Of a stretch of DNA of 64,000 nucleotides, positions 1 through 8,401 are shown piece by piece; positions within the stretch are counted from its first letter, which is position 1, and every line of letters begins with the position of its first letter. Below the pieces are notes generated by a model. The model saw only the letters and a program-made list of their open reading frames with translations, ran no database searches and was not told where the DNA came from. Source of the DNA: Bradyrhizobium diazoefficiens (GTDB lineage: Bacteria; Pseudomonadota; Alphaproteobacteria; Rhizobiales; Xanthobacteraceae). Location of the stretch: NCBI RefSeq assembly GCF_018129965.1, contig NZ_JAFCKW010000009.1, positions 62,001 to 126,000 on the forward strand. Direction: 5' to 3'. The position numbers and the translations under genes were made by a program.

Positions 1-1072
1 GGCCTCCCTGCCGCACGATCGTTTCAATGGCTTCGATTGCAATGTCCAGGCCTTTCTGATGGACCAGTCGCGAGACGATCGCAAACAGCGGGCCTCGCGA
101 CACTGCCAAGCCGAAGGTCCTTCTTAGCGCTTGTGCGTTGGCGTCTTTTCCCTTCCAGTCATCTGGGCTGAACGGTCGCGCCAGGTGAGGATCCGTCAGA
201 GGATCCCAGCTTTCGTCGATGCCGTTGATGATACCGGTCAAGCGCCCCTGATCGAGCTTTCCTCTGAGCAGCCCGTGCAAGCCGCAGCCATGCTCGGGGG
301 TCACGATTTCCTGCGCATAGGTGGAACTCACGGTCGTAATGTGCGATGCGTAAAAAATCCCCGCTTTGAGGAAGGAAATGTCACCACAGAACTCGACGCC
401 ATGGATGTCGAATGCTGCGTGGGGAATGCCGAGCCGATCCAAGCGATGCCGCGCAAACAAGCCGCGATGCGCAAGATTGTGGATGGTCAGCACGCTCGGT
501 ATCGACCGGCCGCTCCAGGCGAGGTAGGCGGGCGCCAGCGCCGAGGTCCAGTCATTGAGATGCAGCAGGTCCGGTATCCAGTTTGGGTCGCCAGTGCCGG
601 ACGCGATCTGTGCGGCGGCAAGACCGAGCCTGGCAAAACGGAGATCATTGTCCGTCCAGTCAGCGCCCGTTGCGTCCCCATAGGGACCGCCGTCGCGCTC
701 GAAAAGCTGCGGACAGAGCAGCACATAGACGGCAAGATGGTCGCCCGTGGTGCTGCGCGCAAGATCGCAGGCCGGGATGCCGCCGCAGGAAGGCAAATGG
801 CCGACGATCTCGACTGCCTGAAGTTGGCTGACGACATCGCGATAGCCTGGGAGCAAGACGCGCATATCGCACTTGTTTCGGAGCGTGCGGGGCAGCGCAG
901 CGGATACTTCGCCCAGGCCGCCGACTTTCACGTAGTCGGCAAATTCGGAGGTGACGAACAGGATCTTGGGGCGGCTGCGTGGAACGGGGTCGGCGCCGAG
1001 CGTAACCCCACTTCCGGGTTTGGTCGGCCGCCCACGTCGAGCCGAATCATGCGCCTTCGGCCGCTCTCCCAT
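1..1072 (-). CDS. glgA: Glycogen synthase (GlgA), 3' end cut by window edge
   Basis: Transfers glucose from ADP-glucose to the non-reducing end of a growing alpha-1,4-glucan in the cytoplasm. The reverse strand is open from the left edge to an ATG at 1072, which has a GGGGAAG-type ribosome site just upstream. After about 33 poorly conserved residues the GT5 N-terminus appears: KILFVTSEFADYVK followed by VGGLGE, the ADP-glucose-binding K-x-G-G loop. Further on are LLHLNDWTSALAP, LTIHNLAHRGLF and the C-lobe segment IVSRLVHQKGLDI near the edge. About 357 residues are visible of a usual 480-500. It is divergent from the Spy-like gene at 1276, with a FixK-like box in the shared intergenic region. 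The family is clear; the exact start is likely but unproven. Confidence 0.9.
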   Translation of the reverse strand, partial: MGERPKAHDSARRGRPTKPGSGVTLGADPVPRSRPKILFVTSEFADYVKVGGLGEVSAALPRTLRNKCDMRVLLPGYRDVVSQLQAVEIVGHLPSCGGIPACDLARSTTGDHLAVYVLLCPQLFERDGGPYGDATGADWTDNDLRFARLGLAAAQIASGTGDPNWIPDLLHLNDWTSALAPAYLAWSGRSIPSVLTIHNLAHRGLFARHRLDRLGIPHAAFDIHGVEFCGDISFLKAGIFYASHITTVSSTYAQEIVTPEHGCGLHGLLRGKLDQGRLTGIINGIDESWDPLTDPHLARPFSPDDWKGKDANAQALRRTFGLAVSRGPLFAIVSRLVHQKGLDIAIEAIETIVRQGG

Positions 1073-1209
1073 CCCGCTTCCCCTTTGATGCCAAGGACCA
1101 ACCACATGATAGACGCTCGAATAGCGAAATCATTACAGGCCCTGGCGGCCATTTGTCGTTGAAGTGCCGCAACCTATTTTCGAGGTTGTCACGCATTTGA
1201 CCGCAGACT

Positions 1210-1223
1210 TTGTTTTAGATCAA
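1210..1223 (+). promoter_or_regulatory. FixK/FNR-type box (imperfect)
   Basis: TTGTTTTAGATCAA fits the TTGAT-N4-ATCAA dyad with one mismatch in the left arm. It ends 52 bases before the ATG of the Met/Gly-rich gene at 1276. It is one of 15 such sites in the window and the weakest match of the set. Confidence 0.5.
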
Positions 1224-1275
1224 ACGTCTTTCACCTAAAGACAGCAACATGACGTGAGCATCAGGAGGACCAGAC

Positions 1276-2040
1276 ATGAACCTTAGTCGTCGAAACAATC
1301 CGCTATCCGCCCCGACAATGACGCGCCGGGTCGCCGCAGTCGCCCTCGTGGGCGTGCTGTCGTCGCAGCTGTTCGTAACGTCTGTGCTCGCGGCATCACC
1401 GTCCGTTCGTATGGCGATGATGGACGACAAGGAGATGGGCTCGATGGGAGGCCAATCCAACAACTCGATGTCCGGCACGGGTGGAATGCCGGGAAGCTCG
1501 TCCGGCGGTATGGGCGGAATGCCTGCTGCTTCGCCCGGCGGCATGGGCGGTGGCTGCTGCATGGGATCGATGGGGCAGGCGCCCGGATCTGGCTCGGCCG
1601 GTGCATCGGGCATGTCGATGCAAACTAACCTACCGGGGTTTCCCGGCTCATCGCATATCTATCACGTGGGCGCGACGGGATTCTATCTCGAGTATGCCGA
1701 CAAGCTCGGCCTTTCTACCCAGCAGAGGGCGAGCCTCAACGATATCAAGCAGCGTGCCCTCGTCGACCAGTCAAACCAGCAGCGGAAGATCGACGAAGCA
1801 GAGCAGGCCCTCTGGTTGCTGACGGCGGCAGACCAGCCGGATGCCACGTCGGTCGAGGCCAAGATCCGCGAGATCGAGAAGTTGAAGGCGGATCAAAGAC
1901 TGGACTTCATTCGCGCCGCGGGCGAGGCCGCCAAAGTCCTGACCGATGATCAGCGCAAGATGGTGCTGGGGATGGTGCCGATGCCTGGCTCGGCGGCCGC
2001 ACCTGCGTCGGCGCCGAAGCCGATGAATATGGGCAAATAG
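1276..2040 (+). CDS. Met/Gly-rich periplasmic protein with Spy/CpxP-like helical domain
   Basis: Predicted secreted protein of 254 residues, probably a periplasmic metal-binding or stress chaperone-like factor. AGGAGG at about 1263 sets the ATG start. Residues 1-40 form a signal peptide ending near VLAASP. Residues 45-115 are a low-complexity stretch rich in Met and Gly (repeats of GGMGG and GGMPG, one CCMGSMG), typical of soft-metal binding. Residues 140-240 are helical with two LTxxQ-like signatures, LSTQQRASL and LTDDQRKMV, as in Spy, CpxP and the CnrX/ZraP group. The same architecture (signal, Met/Gly tract, LSxxQRQR helices) forms the periplasmic head of the reductase at 10154. The metal specificity is inference; copper is plausible from the other genes in the window. 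Confidence 0.75.
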   Translation: MNLSRRNNPLSAPTMTRRVAAVALVGVLSSQLFVTSVLAASPSVRMAMMDDKEMGSMGGQSNNSMSGTGGMPGSSSGGMGGMPAASPGGMGGGCCMGSMGQAPGSGSAGASGMSMQTNLPGFPGSSHIYHVGATGFYLEYADKLGLSTQQRASLNDIKQRALVDQSNQQRKIDEAEQALWLLTAADQPDATSVEAKIREIEKLKADQRLDFIRAAGEAAKVLTDDQRKMVLGMVPMPGSAAAPASAPKPMNMGK

Positions 2041-2203
2041 CCGCCGCCCAGGGCCCTGGGGCCGGAGTCTGGCCGTGTCGCGCGCCAACTCCGCCTTGGG
2101 GAGAAACGGATTGTCGGCAATACTTTAGACTCACCACGCGGCGCGGATCTGGTTCGATCCTTGGCGTGTGCACTGTACTTTTTGCAAGGTAACGAGCAAC
2201 GCT

Positions 2204-3466
2204 TCAGTGCTGCGCCAAGCTGATCTCCGCCTGTGCGGAGCCGTAGACAAGGGCAAAAGAGCGGCAGCGCGAAACAACTCCCTTCATGATGTCCAAAGCC
2301 TCGTTTGTGGCGCCTCGGTGGATTCCATAATCGGCGACATAAAACTGAGCCTCGCAAAGCCGTCGCTCGGAGTCTTGCTCAACACCTTCTTGGGCCTTTG
2401 CGAACATCTCGGTCGGCGTCAGTACTCCCAGGTACAGATCGAGCACCGCGCCAGGCCACGCGTCCCGGCTCACTCTGGCGGCATTGGTGGCGAACTCATC
2501 TTTGTCGACGGTGTTGGCATGGAGGCGTGCGATGTGCAGCCAGATCGCAGCGTTGGCATCGGTGGGCCGCAGCCGTACCCCAATCTGGAGGTCGTCGATG
2601 GCGGCCGCCGTATCGTCAAGGAACAGGTTGGCGCGGCCACGTCCGAAATACAGCGCGGGATTGCCGGGATCGATCTGCAAGGCCTCCTCGAACTCGGCAA
2701 GCGCATCGCCGTAGCGGGCCTCAACCAGATAGGCATTGGCACGGGCGTCATGATATCGCGCGTTGCGCGGCGCGAGCTCGAGGGCGGCGTTCAGGTCGGA
2801 AAGAGCTGCTTCGACATTTCCGTTCGCCAGATGCAGCGCCCCGCGATTGGCGAAGGCATCGGCAAATGTGGGGCGAAGCTCGATCGCCTTGTCGAAATCC
2901 GCCATCGCACGTGCGAAATCGTGCTTAACCATGTAAGCGCCCGCCCGATCGAAGTAGGCCTTGTCGAAATCCGGACGGAGCCCGATCGCCTGGCCGTAGT
3001 TCTCAATTGCAAGCTCAAGCCTGCCCGTTTGAGCGTAGAGGTTGCCGAGATTCAGAAGCACGCCCGCATCGTTCGGGGCAAGCTGATGGGCTTGCTGCAA
3101 ATCCGTGAGCGCCTCTCCGTATCGCCGCTCAGCGGTCCAGATCACGGCGCGATAGGCGTAGCCGCCAGGAAAATCAGGTAGCAGCGCGACCACCCCGTCC
3201 AGATCGGTGAGGGCGGCCTCTGTCATCCCGAGTTGCTGATAGGCGGTGCCACGGCCGAACAGCAGCAAGCCGCGTTGCTTCTTCGAAAGTTGCTCGTCCT
3301 TCATGGCCTGGTTGAACAGGCCGATCGCCATCAGGAGCTGGCCGCGATCTTGGGCCTGAAAGGCGGCTCGCGCGACCTCCGAAGTGTCGGTTGCAGAAGC
3401 AACTGCTGTCATTGCGAAGACAAGCACGACGCAAACAACAGAAAGTGTTCGAATACAGCGATCCAT
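2204..3466 (-). CDS. Secreted tetratricopeptide-repeat protein
   Basis: Protein of 420 residues with a signal peptide (hydrophobic core TLSVVCVVLVFAM, cleavage near ASA) followed by about nine TPR units. Repeats are visible as W/Y-x2-G-x3-Y and A-x3-F-x-A-I-x-x-P patterns, for example AIENYGQAIGLRPDF and AMADFDKAIELRPTF. The ATG at 3466 is chosen because GGAG lies six bases upstream; an ATG two codons earlier directly abuts that site and longer in-frame extensions read as non-protein. TPRs act as protein-binding scaffolds, so no catalytic role can be assigned. It lies downstream of the GH15 gene on the same strand with a 91-base gap, so co-transcription is possible. Confidence 0.82.
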   Translation of the reverse strand: MDRCIRTLSVVCVVLVFAMTAVASATDTSEVARAAFQAQDRGQLLMAIGLFNQAMKDEQLSKKQRGLLLFGRGTAYQQLGMTEAALTDLDGVVALLPDFPGGYAYRAVIWTAERRYGEALTDLQQAHQLAPNDAGVLLNLGNLYAQTGRLELAIENYGQAIGLRPDFDKAYFDRAGAYMVKHDFARAMADFDKAIELRPTFADAFANRGALHLANGNVEAALSDLNAALELAPRNARYHDARANAYLVEARYGDALAEFEEALQIDPGNPALYFGRGRANLFLDDTAAAIDDLQIGVRLRPTDANAAIWLHIARLHANTVDKDEFATNAARVSRDAWPGAVLDLYLGVLTPTEMFAKAQEGVEQDSERRLCEAQFYVADYGIHRGATNEALDIMKGVVSRCRSFALVYGSAQAEISLAQH

Positions 3467-3557
3467 GATCATCTCCAGCCAGCGAAGGAGATGGGAAAGA
3501 ATTCTTCTACCATGCCTATCCCACCTCACTGTCGGAGTTTGGCATGGCTGAAAGCCC

Positions 3558-6017
3558 TCACACATCCCCGCGAGCAGATACGACCTCGATGCGGTGGTCG
3601 ATCCCTTCCCAACCATCCTGCTGCCAACGGATGGTGAAATCGATGCTTTCACCCTTGTTCATCCGGCCGGTGTCGAGTTCCGCCACCCAGAAGCCAAGAC
3701 TGCTATCGAGGGCTTCGAGATCCCTGAGCTCACGCCAGCCATTGACGCCCCAGTGCACCATGCCCGCCCGAGGAAGGGCAATGACCAGACGGCAGCCAGC
3801 GACGATCGACCGGATTTGCGCGTGGGGCCACCAGAACGCGTAAGCAGACGTCTTCTTCCTGCCCCCGTATCGATCCCAGACGGCCTCCGGTCGATCGAAT
3901 GGCCGGCCGTGGTTACGGGAGACGGCAAGCTTGACAAATTCGGCATGCGCCCACGCGAGTGGCATGGCCGATCCGGTGGGGCGGCCGGGATACAATCGCC
4001 GCTCCTGGATTGGTGAGGCATCCCAGACCTGTTCGGGGATCATGCCGCCGAGGCTGGCTGACGCGGCCATCGTTTCCAGCATCGGCAAGGGATCTTCGTC
4101 GGCGCTTACGGCATAATGGCCCCGCTCTCCTGCGAGAAGCGGCCAGGGCCGGCCTCTGCCAGCCCCATCATACGGCCGGCCATCATCATACTCGCCGTAG
4201 CCATCGCCGTTATACCGGCGCCAGACTGAACCGGAGGGTGTTTCCACCTTCAAAAGCCCGTCTACGAGCTTGATCGTATCCAGGACCAGCGGATCAGCGG
4301 CGTCCCTGAGACCAAAGCGGACCATGCGCAGGAAGTCGGTGCTGACTTGTTCGCTCGCCCGCATTCGCACCCCATCGCTGCGGTTGCGAATGGGCACGAG
4401 TTCATCGAGCGCCGCCTGGCCTTGAGAAAGCACCGATGGCGGCGACGTGCGGACATAATAGCCGGCAATGGCGAACTGTTTTGCCAGATCGGAGCTGCAG
4501 ACGGTGAGCCAGTCTTCCAGATGGGCGTTCCAGAAGTCTGCCAGCGCCGTGGCCCAGTGGCGCGCCATAGGCTCGAGCAGCGAGCCGCCTGCGACGAGCG
4601 CCGCGATGCAGGTGGCAAGGGTGAATGCGTTCAGCCCGCTATTTTCTTCCCAACGGTCCTGATCAGTCGAGGGGCCGACCCGGGCGATACAGCCGAGCGC
4701 GCGACGGATCATGTCGTGGGGCTCGATTCCCCCTAAGGCATCCCGGTCGGCGAGCAGAGCGGCCAAGAGAACCGGATACGCCGCTTCGTCGAGTTGGACC
4801 CCGCGCCAATAGGGTTCGCCCCCCAACCATTGGTTTTGCTGCCAGTGTCCTTCGACATTTTGTGTTGCGATCAGGTAGCGCAGGGTGTTGCGCGCTTCCG
4901 CCTCCCCTCCGAAGGCAAGTAGCGCCGTGGCGCACTCGACGAGATCACGAGGCCAGACCAAATGATAACCGCTCCGCTCGTTGCCCGTGTCGCCCCAGGG
5001 CACGCTCAGGCTCGCCACCATCGCGCCCGGATAGGTCTTATCGAGGTGTGTGCGCAAAACCGTGACCGATGTAACAAACTGATCCTGCAAATGAGCCGGA
5101 GCGTCCACCGGCCGGGCGCAACATTCATCGCAGCTGCGGTGCCAGGCACTCCAATCCGCGATTTGCGCGTCCAAAACGCGGTCGAACGGCTGCATCAGCG
5201 ATGACAGGGCCAGTGTCGCGGCCGAACCCTGGCTGCTTGCGAAGGCCAAAGCGAGCACGCTGAATGGCTGCAGCTCCGCCAACAGCGCGACGTTGCCGGG
5301 ACCGGCAGCCGGGTACTCCCACGCCATCCTGCCGTTGCCGGCGAAGTCCTGCCAGCCGTCGCTGGCGCCGACATAACCCGCGCTCGCTCTCATGACAGCG
5401 TCCTGCTGGTGCTTGTCGACGGCGGCAAGGGCCATGGCAAACGGCGCCCGTTCCGCCGACAGAAAGCGCCGTCCGCGATGTTCGGCGATGACGGCGCGAT
5501 TGCCGTATCCGGTCGCGCCGAGATGGGGGGCAACCAGCACATAGAGTCGCAACGCCGGATCGTCACTCTCAAGGCGACATTCGATCACAAGCACGTCGCG
5601 CAAGGGGTCGGGTGTGATTCGAAGCCGCAAGCTGAACCGCGAATGGGAATGGGTGATCTCGTAGGCGGGGACTCCTGGCGCGACCGATCGCAGCTGATAT
5701 TGCCCTATCCGCTTGACCTCGACCCAAAATCCCAGGTCGTCGGCGACGATGAAGCCGAGGTCCCGAATCTGCGGAATGTCGATCCTCGGCCAGTAGACTT
5801 CGTTGATGATGCCATAACCAGCCGTGAACCAAAGCCGCGCGGGCCCGAGCGAGCAGCCGACCACGTCTTTTGAGCTGCTCGTCCAGGTTGGAGGTATCCC
5901 CGGCGCGCCCGGCGCATCGAAATGCGGATCCGGTTCCCAGTGGTTGGTTCGGCGCCGCGGGGCAGTTAGAATCGCCGCTTCCTTTGCGAGTTCGTCCAGA
6001 TGATCTCGAGCGGTCAT
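3558..6017 (-). CDS. GH15 glucan 1,4-alpha-glucosidase / glucodextranase-like enzyme
   Basis: Releases glucose from non-reducing ends of alpha-glucans. About 819 residues from the ATG at 6017. An N-terminal beta-sandwich (residues about 1-280, beginning with the conserved CSLGPARLWFTAGYGIINEVYWPR) precedes the (alpha/alpha)6 barrel. GYHLVWPRDL near residue 350 is the GH15 substrate loop, WEENSGLNAFTLA near 455 carries the likely general acid, and GGMIPEQVWD near 660 the likely general base. The start is uncertain: the frame stays open upstream to 6161 and no ATG has a convincing ribosome site. No signal peptide is obvious, so it probably acts on intracellular glycogen or maltodextrin, consistent with the nearby glgA and pentose-phosphate genes. 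It is divergent from tal. Confidence 0.88.
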   Translation of the reverse strand: MTARDHLDELAKEAAILTAPRRRTNHWEPDPHFDAPGAPGIPPTWTSSSKDVVGCSLGPARLWFTAGYGIINEVYWPRIDIPQIRDLGFIVADDLGFWVEVKRIGQYQLRSVAPGVPAYEITHSHSRFSLRLRITPDPLRDVLVIECRLESDDPALRLYVLVAPHLGATGYGNRAVIAEHRGRRFLSAERAPFAMALAAVDKHQQDAVMRASAGYVGASDGWQDFAGNGRMAWEYPAAGPGNVALLAELQPFSVLALAFASSQGSAATLALSSLMQPFDRVLDAQIADWSAWHRSCDECCARPVDAPAHLQDQFVTSVTVLRTHLDKTYPGAMVASLSVPWGDTGNERSGYHLVWPRDLVECATALLAFGGEAEARNTLRYLIATQNVEGHWQQNQWLGGEPYWRGVQLDEAAYPVLLAALLADRDALGGIEPHDMIRRALGCIARVGPSTDQDRWEENSGLNAFTLATCIAALVAGGSLLEPMARHWATALADFWNAHLEDWLTVCSSDLAKQFAIAGYYVRTSPPSVLSQGQAALDELVPIRNRSDGVRMRASEQVSTDFLRMVRFGLRDAADPLVLDTIKLVDGLLKVETPSGSVWRRYNGDGYGEYDDGRPYDGAGRGRPWPLLAGERGHYAVSADEDPLPMLETMAASASLGGMIPEQVWDASPIQERRLYPGRPTGSAMPLAWAHAEFVKLAVSRNHGRPFDRPEAVWDRYGGRKKTSAYAFWWPHAQIRSIVAGCRLVIALPRAGMVHWGVNGWRELRDLEALDSSLGFWVAELDTGRMNKGESIDFTIRWQQDGWEGIDHRIEVVSARGDV

Positions 6018-6147
6018 CACGGCTGGATGCTTTGTTTGTCGCTCTGGCAACGGAGGGCAATCGCTCCGTTCACAAGCATGTCGCGTTGCATGAGTTCGAT
6101 GATCGGAGGACATCACAACAGTTTGTCGGACATCCAGCTTATCATGT

Positions 6148-6161
6148 TTGATGCAGGTCAA
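6148..6161 (+). promoter_or_regulatory. FixK/FNR-type box before tal-gnd-zwf
   Basis: TTGATGCAGGTCAA, strict TTGA-N6-TCAA. It ends 60 bases before the tal ATG, so an activator centred at -41.5 would place the transcript start about 26 bases before the gene. It lies in the divergent interval and could also act on the GH15 gene. Confidence 0.68.
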
Positions 6162-6221
6162 TCAGGGGGGGGCCAATCCGCTTCATTGTGATCACGAGCA
6201 TTGCAGTCGTAGGAGCCGGGC

Positions 6222-7379
6222 ATGGCCAATTCCCTAAAACTTCTGCAGGAAAACGGTCAATCCGTTTGGGTCGATTTCGTGGCCCGCAATTTCCTGGACC
6301 GCGGCGGGCTCGCGCGCCTTGTGCAGGAGGATGGGGTGCGTGGGGTAACCTCCAATCCCGCCATTTTCGAAAAGGCCATCGTTCAGTCCAGCGACTATGA
6401 TAACGCACTGTGTGCCGTCTCTGGCAATGGGGACGTATCTGCGTATTCTGTGTATGAAAAACTTGCGATCGAGGACATCCGGCAGGCCGCCGACGTGCTG
6501 CTGAAGGTCTATGAGGCCACAGACGGTGCGGACGGCTATGTGAGCCTCGAAGTCTCGCCCTACCTCGCCAACAGGGCCGATGCGACCCTCGAAGAGGCGC
6601 GACGGCTGTGGCTCGAGGTCGCCCGAAAAAACCTCATGATAAAGGTGCCGGCAACCGCAGCGGGCATTACGGCGATCCGCCAGCTCGTTGCCGAAGGCAT
6701 CAACGTCAATGCGACGCTGTTGTTTTCGCAACGCATATACGAAGACGTCGCGAATGCGTATCTGGAGGGGTTGGAACGTCGGGCGGATGCCGGCGGCGAC
6801 GTCAGCCCGATCGGAAGCGTCGCGAGCTTCTTTGTCAGCCGGATCGACAGCATGGTCGACGCACTGATTGACGAAAAAATCACCCAAACCAAAGATGCCG
6901 GCAGAACCAAAAGGCTCGAGCGGCTCAAAGGCAGAATCGCCATCGCCAACGCGAAGCTCGCCTATCAGCTTTACAAGCGTTTGTTCGCAACACCGCGCTG
7001 GAACGGACTAGCTGCCAGGGGTGCGCGGGCGCAGCGGCTGCTGTGGGCCTCCACCGGCACCAAAAACAAGGCCTATTCCGACGTGCTCTACGTCGAGGAG
7101 CTGATTGGGCCAAATACCGTCAACACCTTGCCGCCGGCAACGCTGGATGCCTTCCGCGACCACGGTCGGGTCCGGCAGTCACTTGAAGAGCGATCGAAAG
7201 AGGCGGAGAGCCTTTTGGAAGAGCTCAATCACGAAGGCATCTCGCTCGACGAGGTGACCGCGCACCTCGTTGAAGATGGCGTCAGGCAGTTTGTCGAAGC
7301 CACCAACAAGCTAACGGACGCCCTCACGGCAAAGCTCGCGCTGCTGGGCCGGCGGCAGACTGCTGCTCTTCCCAACTGA
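6222..7379 (+). CDS. tal: Transaldolase
   Basis: Interconverts sedoheptulose-7-phosphate plus glyceraldehyde-3-phosphate and erythrose-4-phosphate plus fructose-6-phosphate (non-oxidative pentose phosphate pathway). 385 residues, the longer subtype often linked to gnd and zwf. A GTAGGAG site supports the ATG. SVWVDFVARNFL and GVRGVTSNPAIFEKAI open the barrel. The Schiff-base lysine is in LMIKVPAT (about K141), followed by GINVNATLLFS and SVASFFVSRIDSMVD. The gene ends 18 bases before gnd, so tal, gnd and zwf form one operon. The FixK-like box upstream suggests induction at low oxygen, which would be an unusual control for this pathway. Confidence 0.96.
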   Translation: MANSLKLLQENGQSVWVDFVARNFLDRGGLARLVQEDGVRGVTSNPAIFEKAIVQSSDYDNALCAVSGNGDVSAYSVYEKLAIEDIRQAADVLLKVYEATDGADGYVSLEVSPYLANRADATLEEARRLWLEVARKNLMIKVPATAAGITAIRQLVAEGINVNATLLFSQRIYEDVANAYLEGLERRADAGGDVSPIGSVASFFVSRIDSMVDALIDEKITQTKDAGRTKRLERLKGRIAIANAKLAYQLYKRLFATPRWNGLAARGARAQRLLWASTGTKNKAYSDVLYVEELIGPNTVNTLPPATLDAFRDHGRVRQSLEERSKEAESLLEELNHEGISLDEVTAHLVEDGVRQFVEATNKLTDALTAKLALLGRRQTAALPN

Positions 7380-7397
7380 AACTGATTGGAGCACGTG

Positions 7398-8378
7398 ATG
7401 CAGCTTGGAATGATCGGCCTCGGTCGGATGGGCGGCAACATCGTGCGGCGACTGTTGCGCACCGGGCACGGCTGCATCGTCTACGACCGCAACCCTGAAC
7501 GGGTCCGGCATTTGGCTGACGAAGGCGCGTCCGCTGCGGCAAGCCTCAAAGACCTGATCGCGAGGATGGAGCGACCGCGCCATATCTGGGTCATGCTTCC
7601 GGCGGGAGAGATCACGGAAACAACCATCCGCGAGCTTTCCGACTTGCTCGAGCCGGGCGACGTCATCATCGATGGCGGCAATTCGTTTTACAAGGACGAC
7701 ATCCGCCGGGCGCGCCAGCTTGTGGCGAAAGGACTCAAATACATCGATGTCGGCACCAGCGGCGGCATCTGGGGCAGTCAGCGCGGCTACTGCATGATGA
7801 TTGGCGGAGACAACGAGATCGTGGAGCGCCTCGATCCGATCTTCTCCGTACTTGCCACCGGTTGTCGAAACATCCCCTGCACCCCCGGCCGCGAGCGGTG
7901 CGACGAACGGGTGGAGCGCGGCTATCTGCATGCCGGGCCATGCGGGGCCGGACATTTCGTCAAGATGGTCCACAATGGTATCGAATACGGTTTGATGCAG
8001 GCCTATGCTGAGGGTTTTGAGATCCTCAAACATGCCAATTCGCAGGAATTGCTGGCCGAACTGCGCTTCGAGCTCGACCTGGCCGACATTGCCGAGGTTT
8101 GGCGACGCGGCAGCGTGATCGCCTCGTGGCTTCTTGATCTCACCGCCATGGCGCTTGCCGTAGATCCGCAGCTTAAGGCTTTCGAGGGCTATGTCATGGA
8201 TTCCGGAGAGGGCCGTTGGACCGTCAATGCGGCGATCGAAGAGGCGGTGCCCGCTCCGGTGCTGTCGGCCGCTCTCTATGCGCGCTTTGCCTCGCGCGCG
8301 CAGCGCAGCTTCGCCAACAAGATGCTGTCAGCCATGCGCAAGGGTTTTGGCGGACACCAAGAGCCGAAAGGTAGCTGA
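7398..8378 (+). CDS. gnd: 6-phosphogluconate dehydrogenase, decarboxylating, short type
   Basis: Oxidises and decarboxylates 6-phosphogluconate to ribulose-5-phosphate. 326 residues, the short (GndA/YqeC-like) class rather than the roughly 470-residue enzyme. Rossmann motif GLGRMGGNIVRRLL at the N-terminus; an acidic residue after beta-2 (VYDRNPERV) suggests NAD rather than NADP preference, which is inference. Substrate motifs are DVGTSGGIWGSQRG and the catalytic FVKMVHNGIEYGLMQAY (lysine near residue 190). The ATG at 7398 is preferred because TTGGAG lies at the right distance; a TTG 12 bases upstream overlaps that site. It sits between tal and zwf. Confidence 0.95.
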   Translation: MQLGMIGLGRMGGNIVRRLLRTGHGCIVYDRNPERVRHLADEGASAAASLKDLIARMERPRHIWVMLPAGEITETTIRELSDLLEPGDVIIDGGNSFYKDDIRRARQLVAKGLKYIDVGTSGGIWGSQRGYCMMIGGDNEIVERLDPIFSVLATGCRNIPCTPGRERCDERVERGYLHAGPCGAGHFVKMVHNGIEYGLMQAYAEGFEILKHANSQELLAELRFELDLADIAEVWRRGSVIASWLLDLTAMALAVDPQLKAFEGYVMDSGEGRWTVNAAIEEAVPAPVLSAALYARFASRAQRSFANKMLSAMRKGFGGHQEPKGS

Positions 8379-8401
8379 ATAAATTTCGGCGATAACTGCA
8401 A

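Noticed and set aside
131..1162. Long plus-strand open frame of 343 codons
   Set aside because: It is antisense to a convincing glycogen synthase frame on the minus strand; its own translation has no recognisable motif.
2047..2060. 14-base palindrome CCCAGGGCCCTGGG after the 1276 gene
   Set aside because: No loop and no T-run; not a convincing terminator or known operator.
2168..3181. Plus-strand open frame of 337 codons
   Set aside because: Antisense to the TPR gene, mirroring its repeats; composition is not protein-like.
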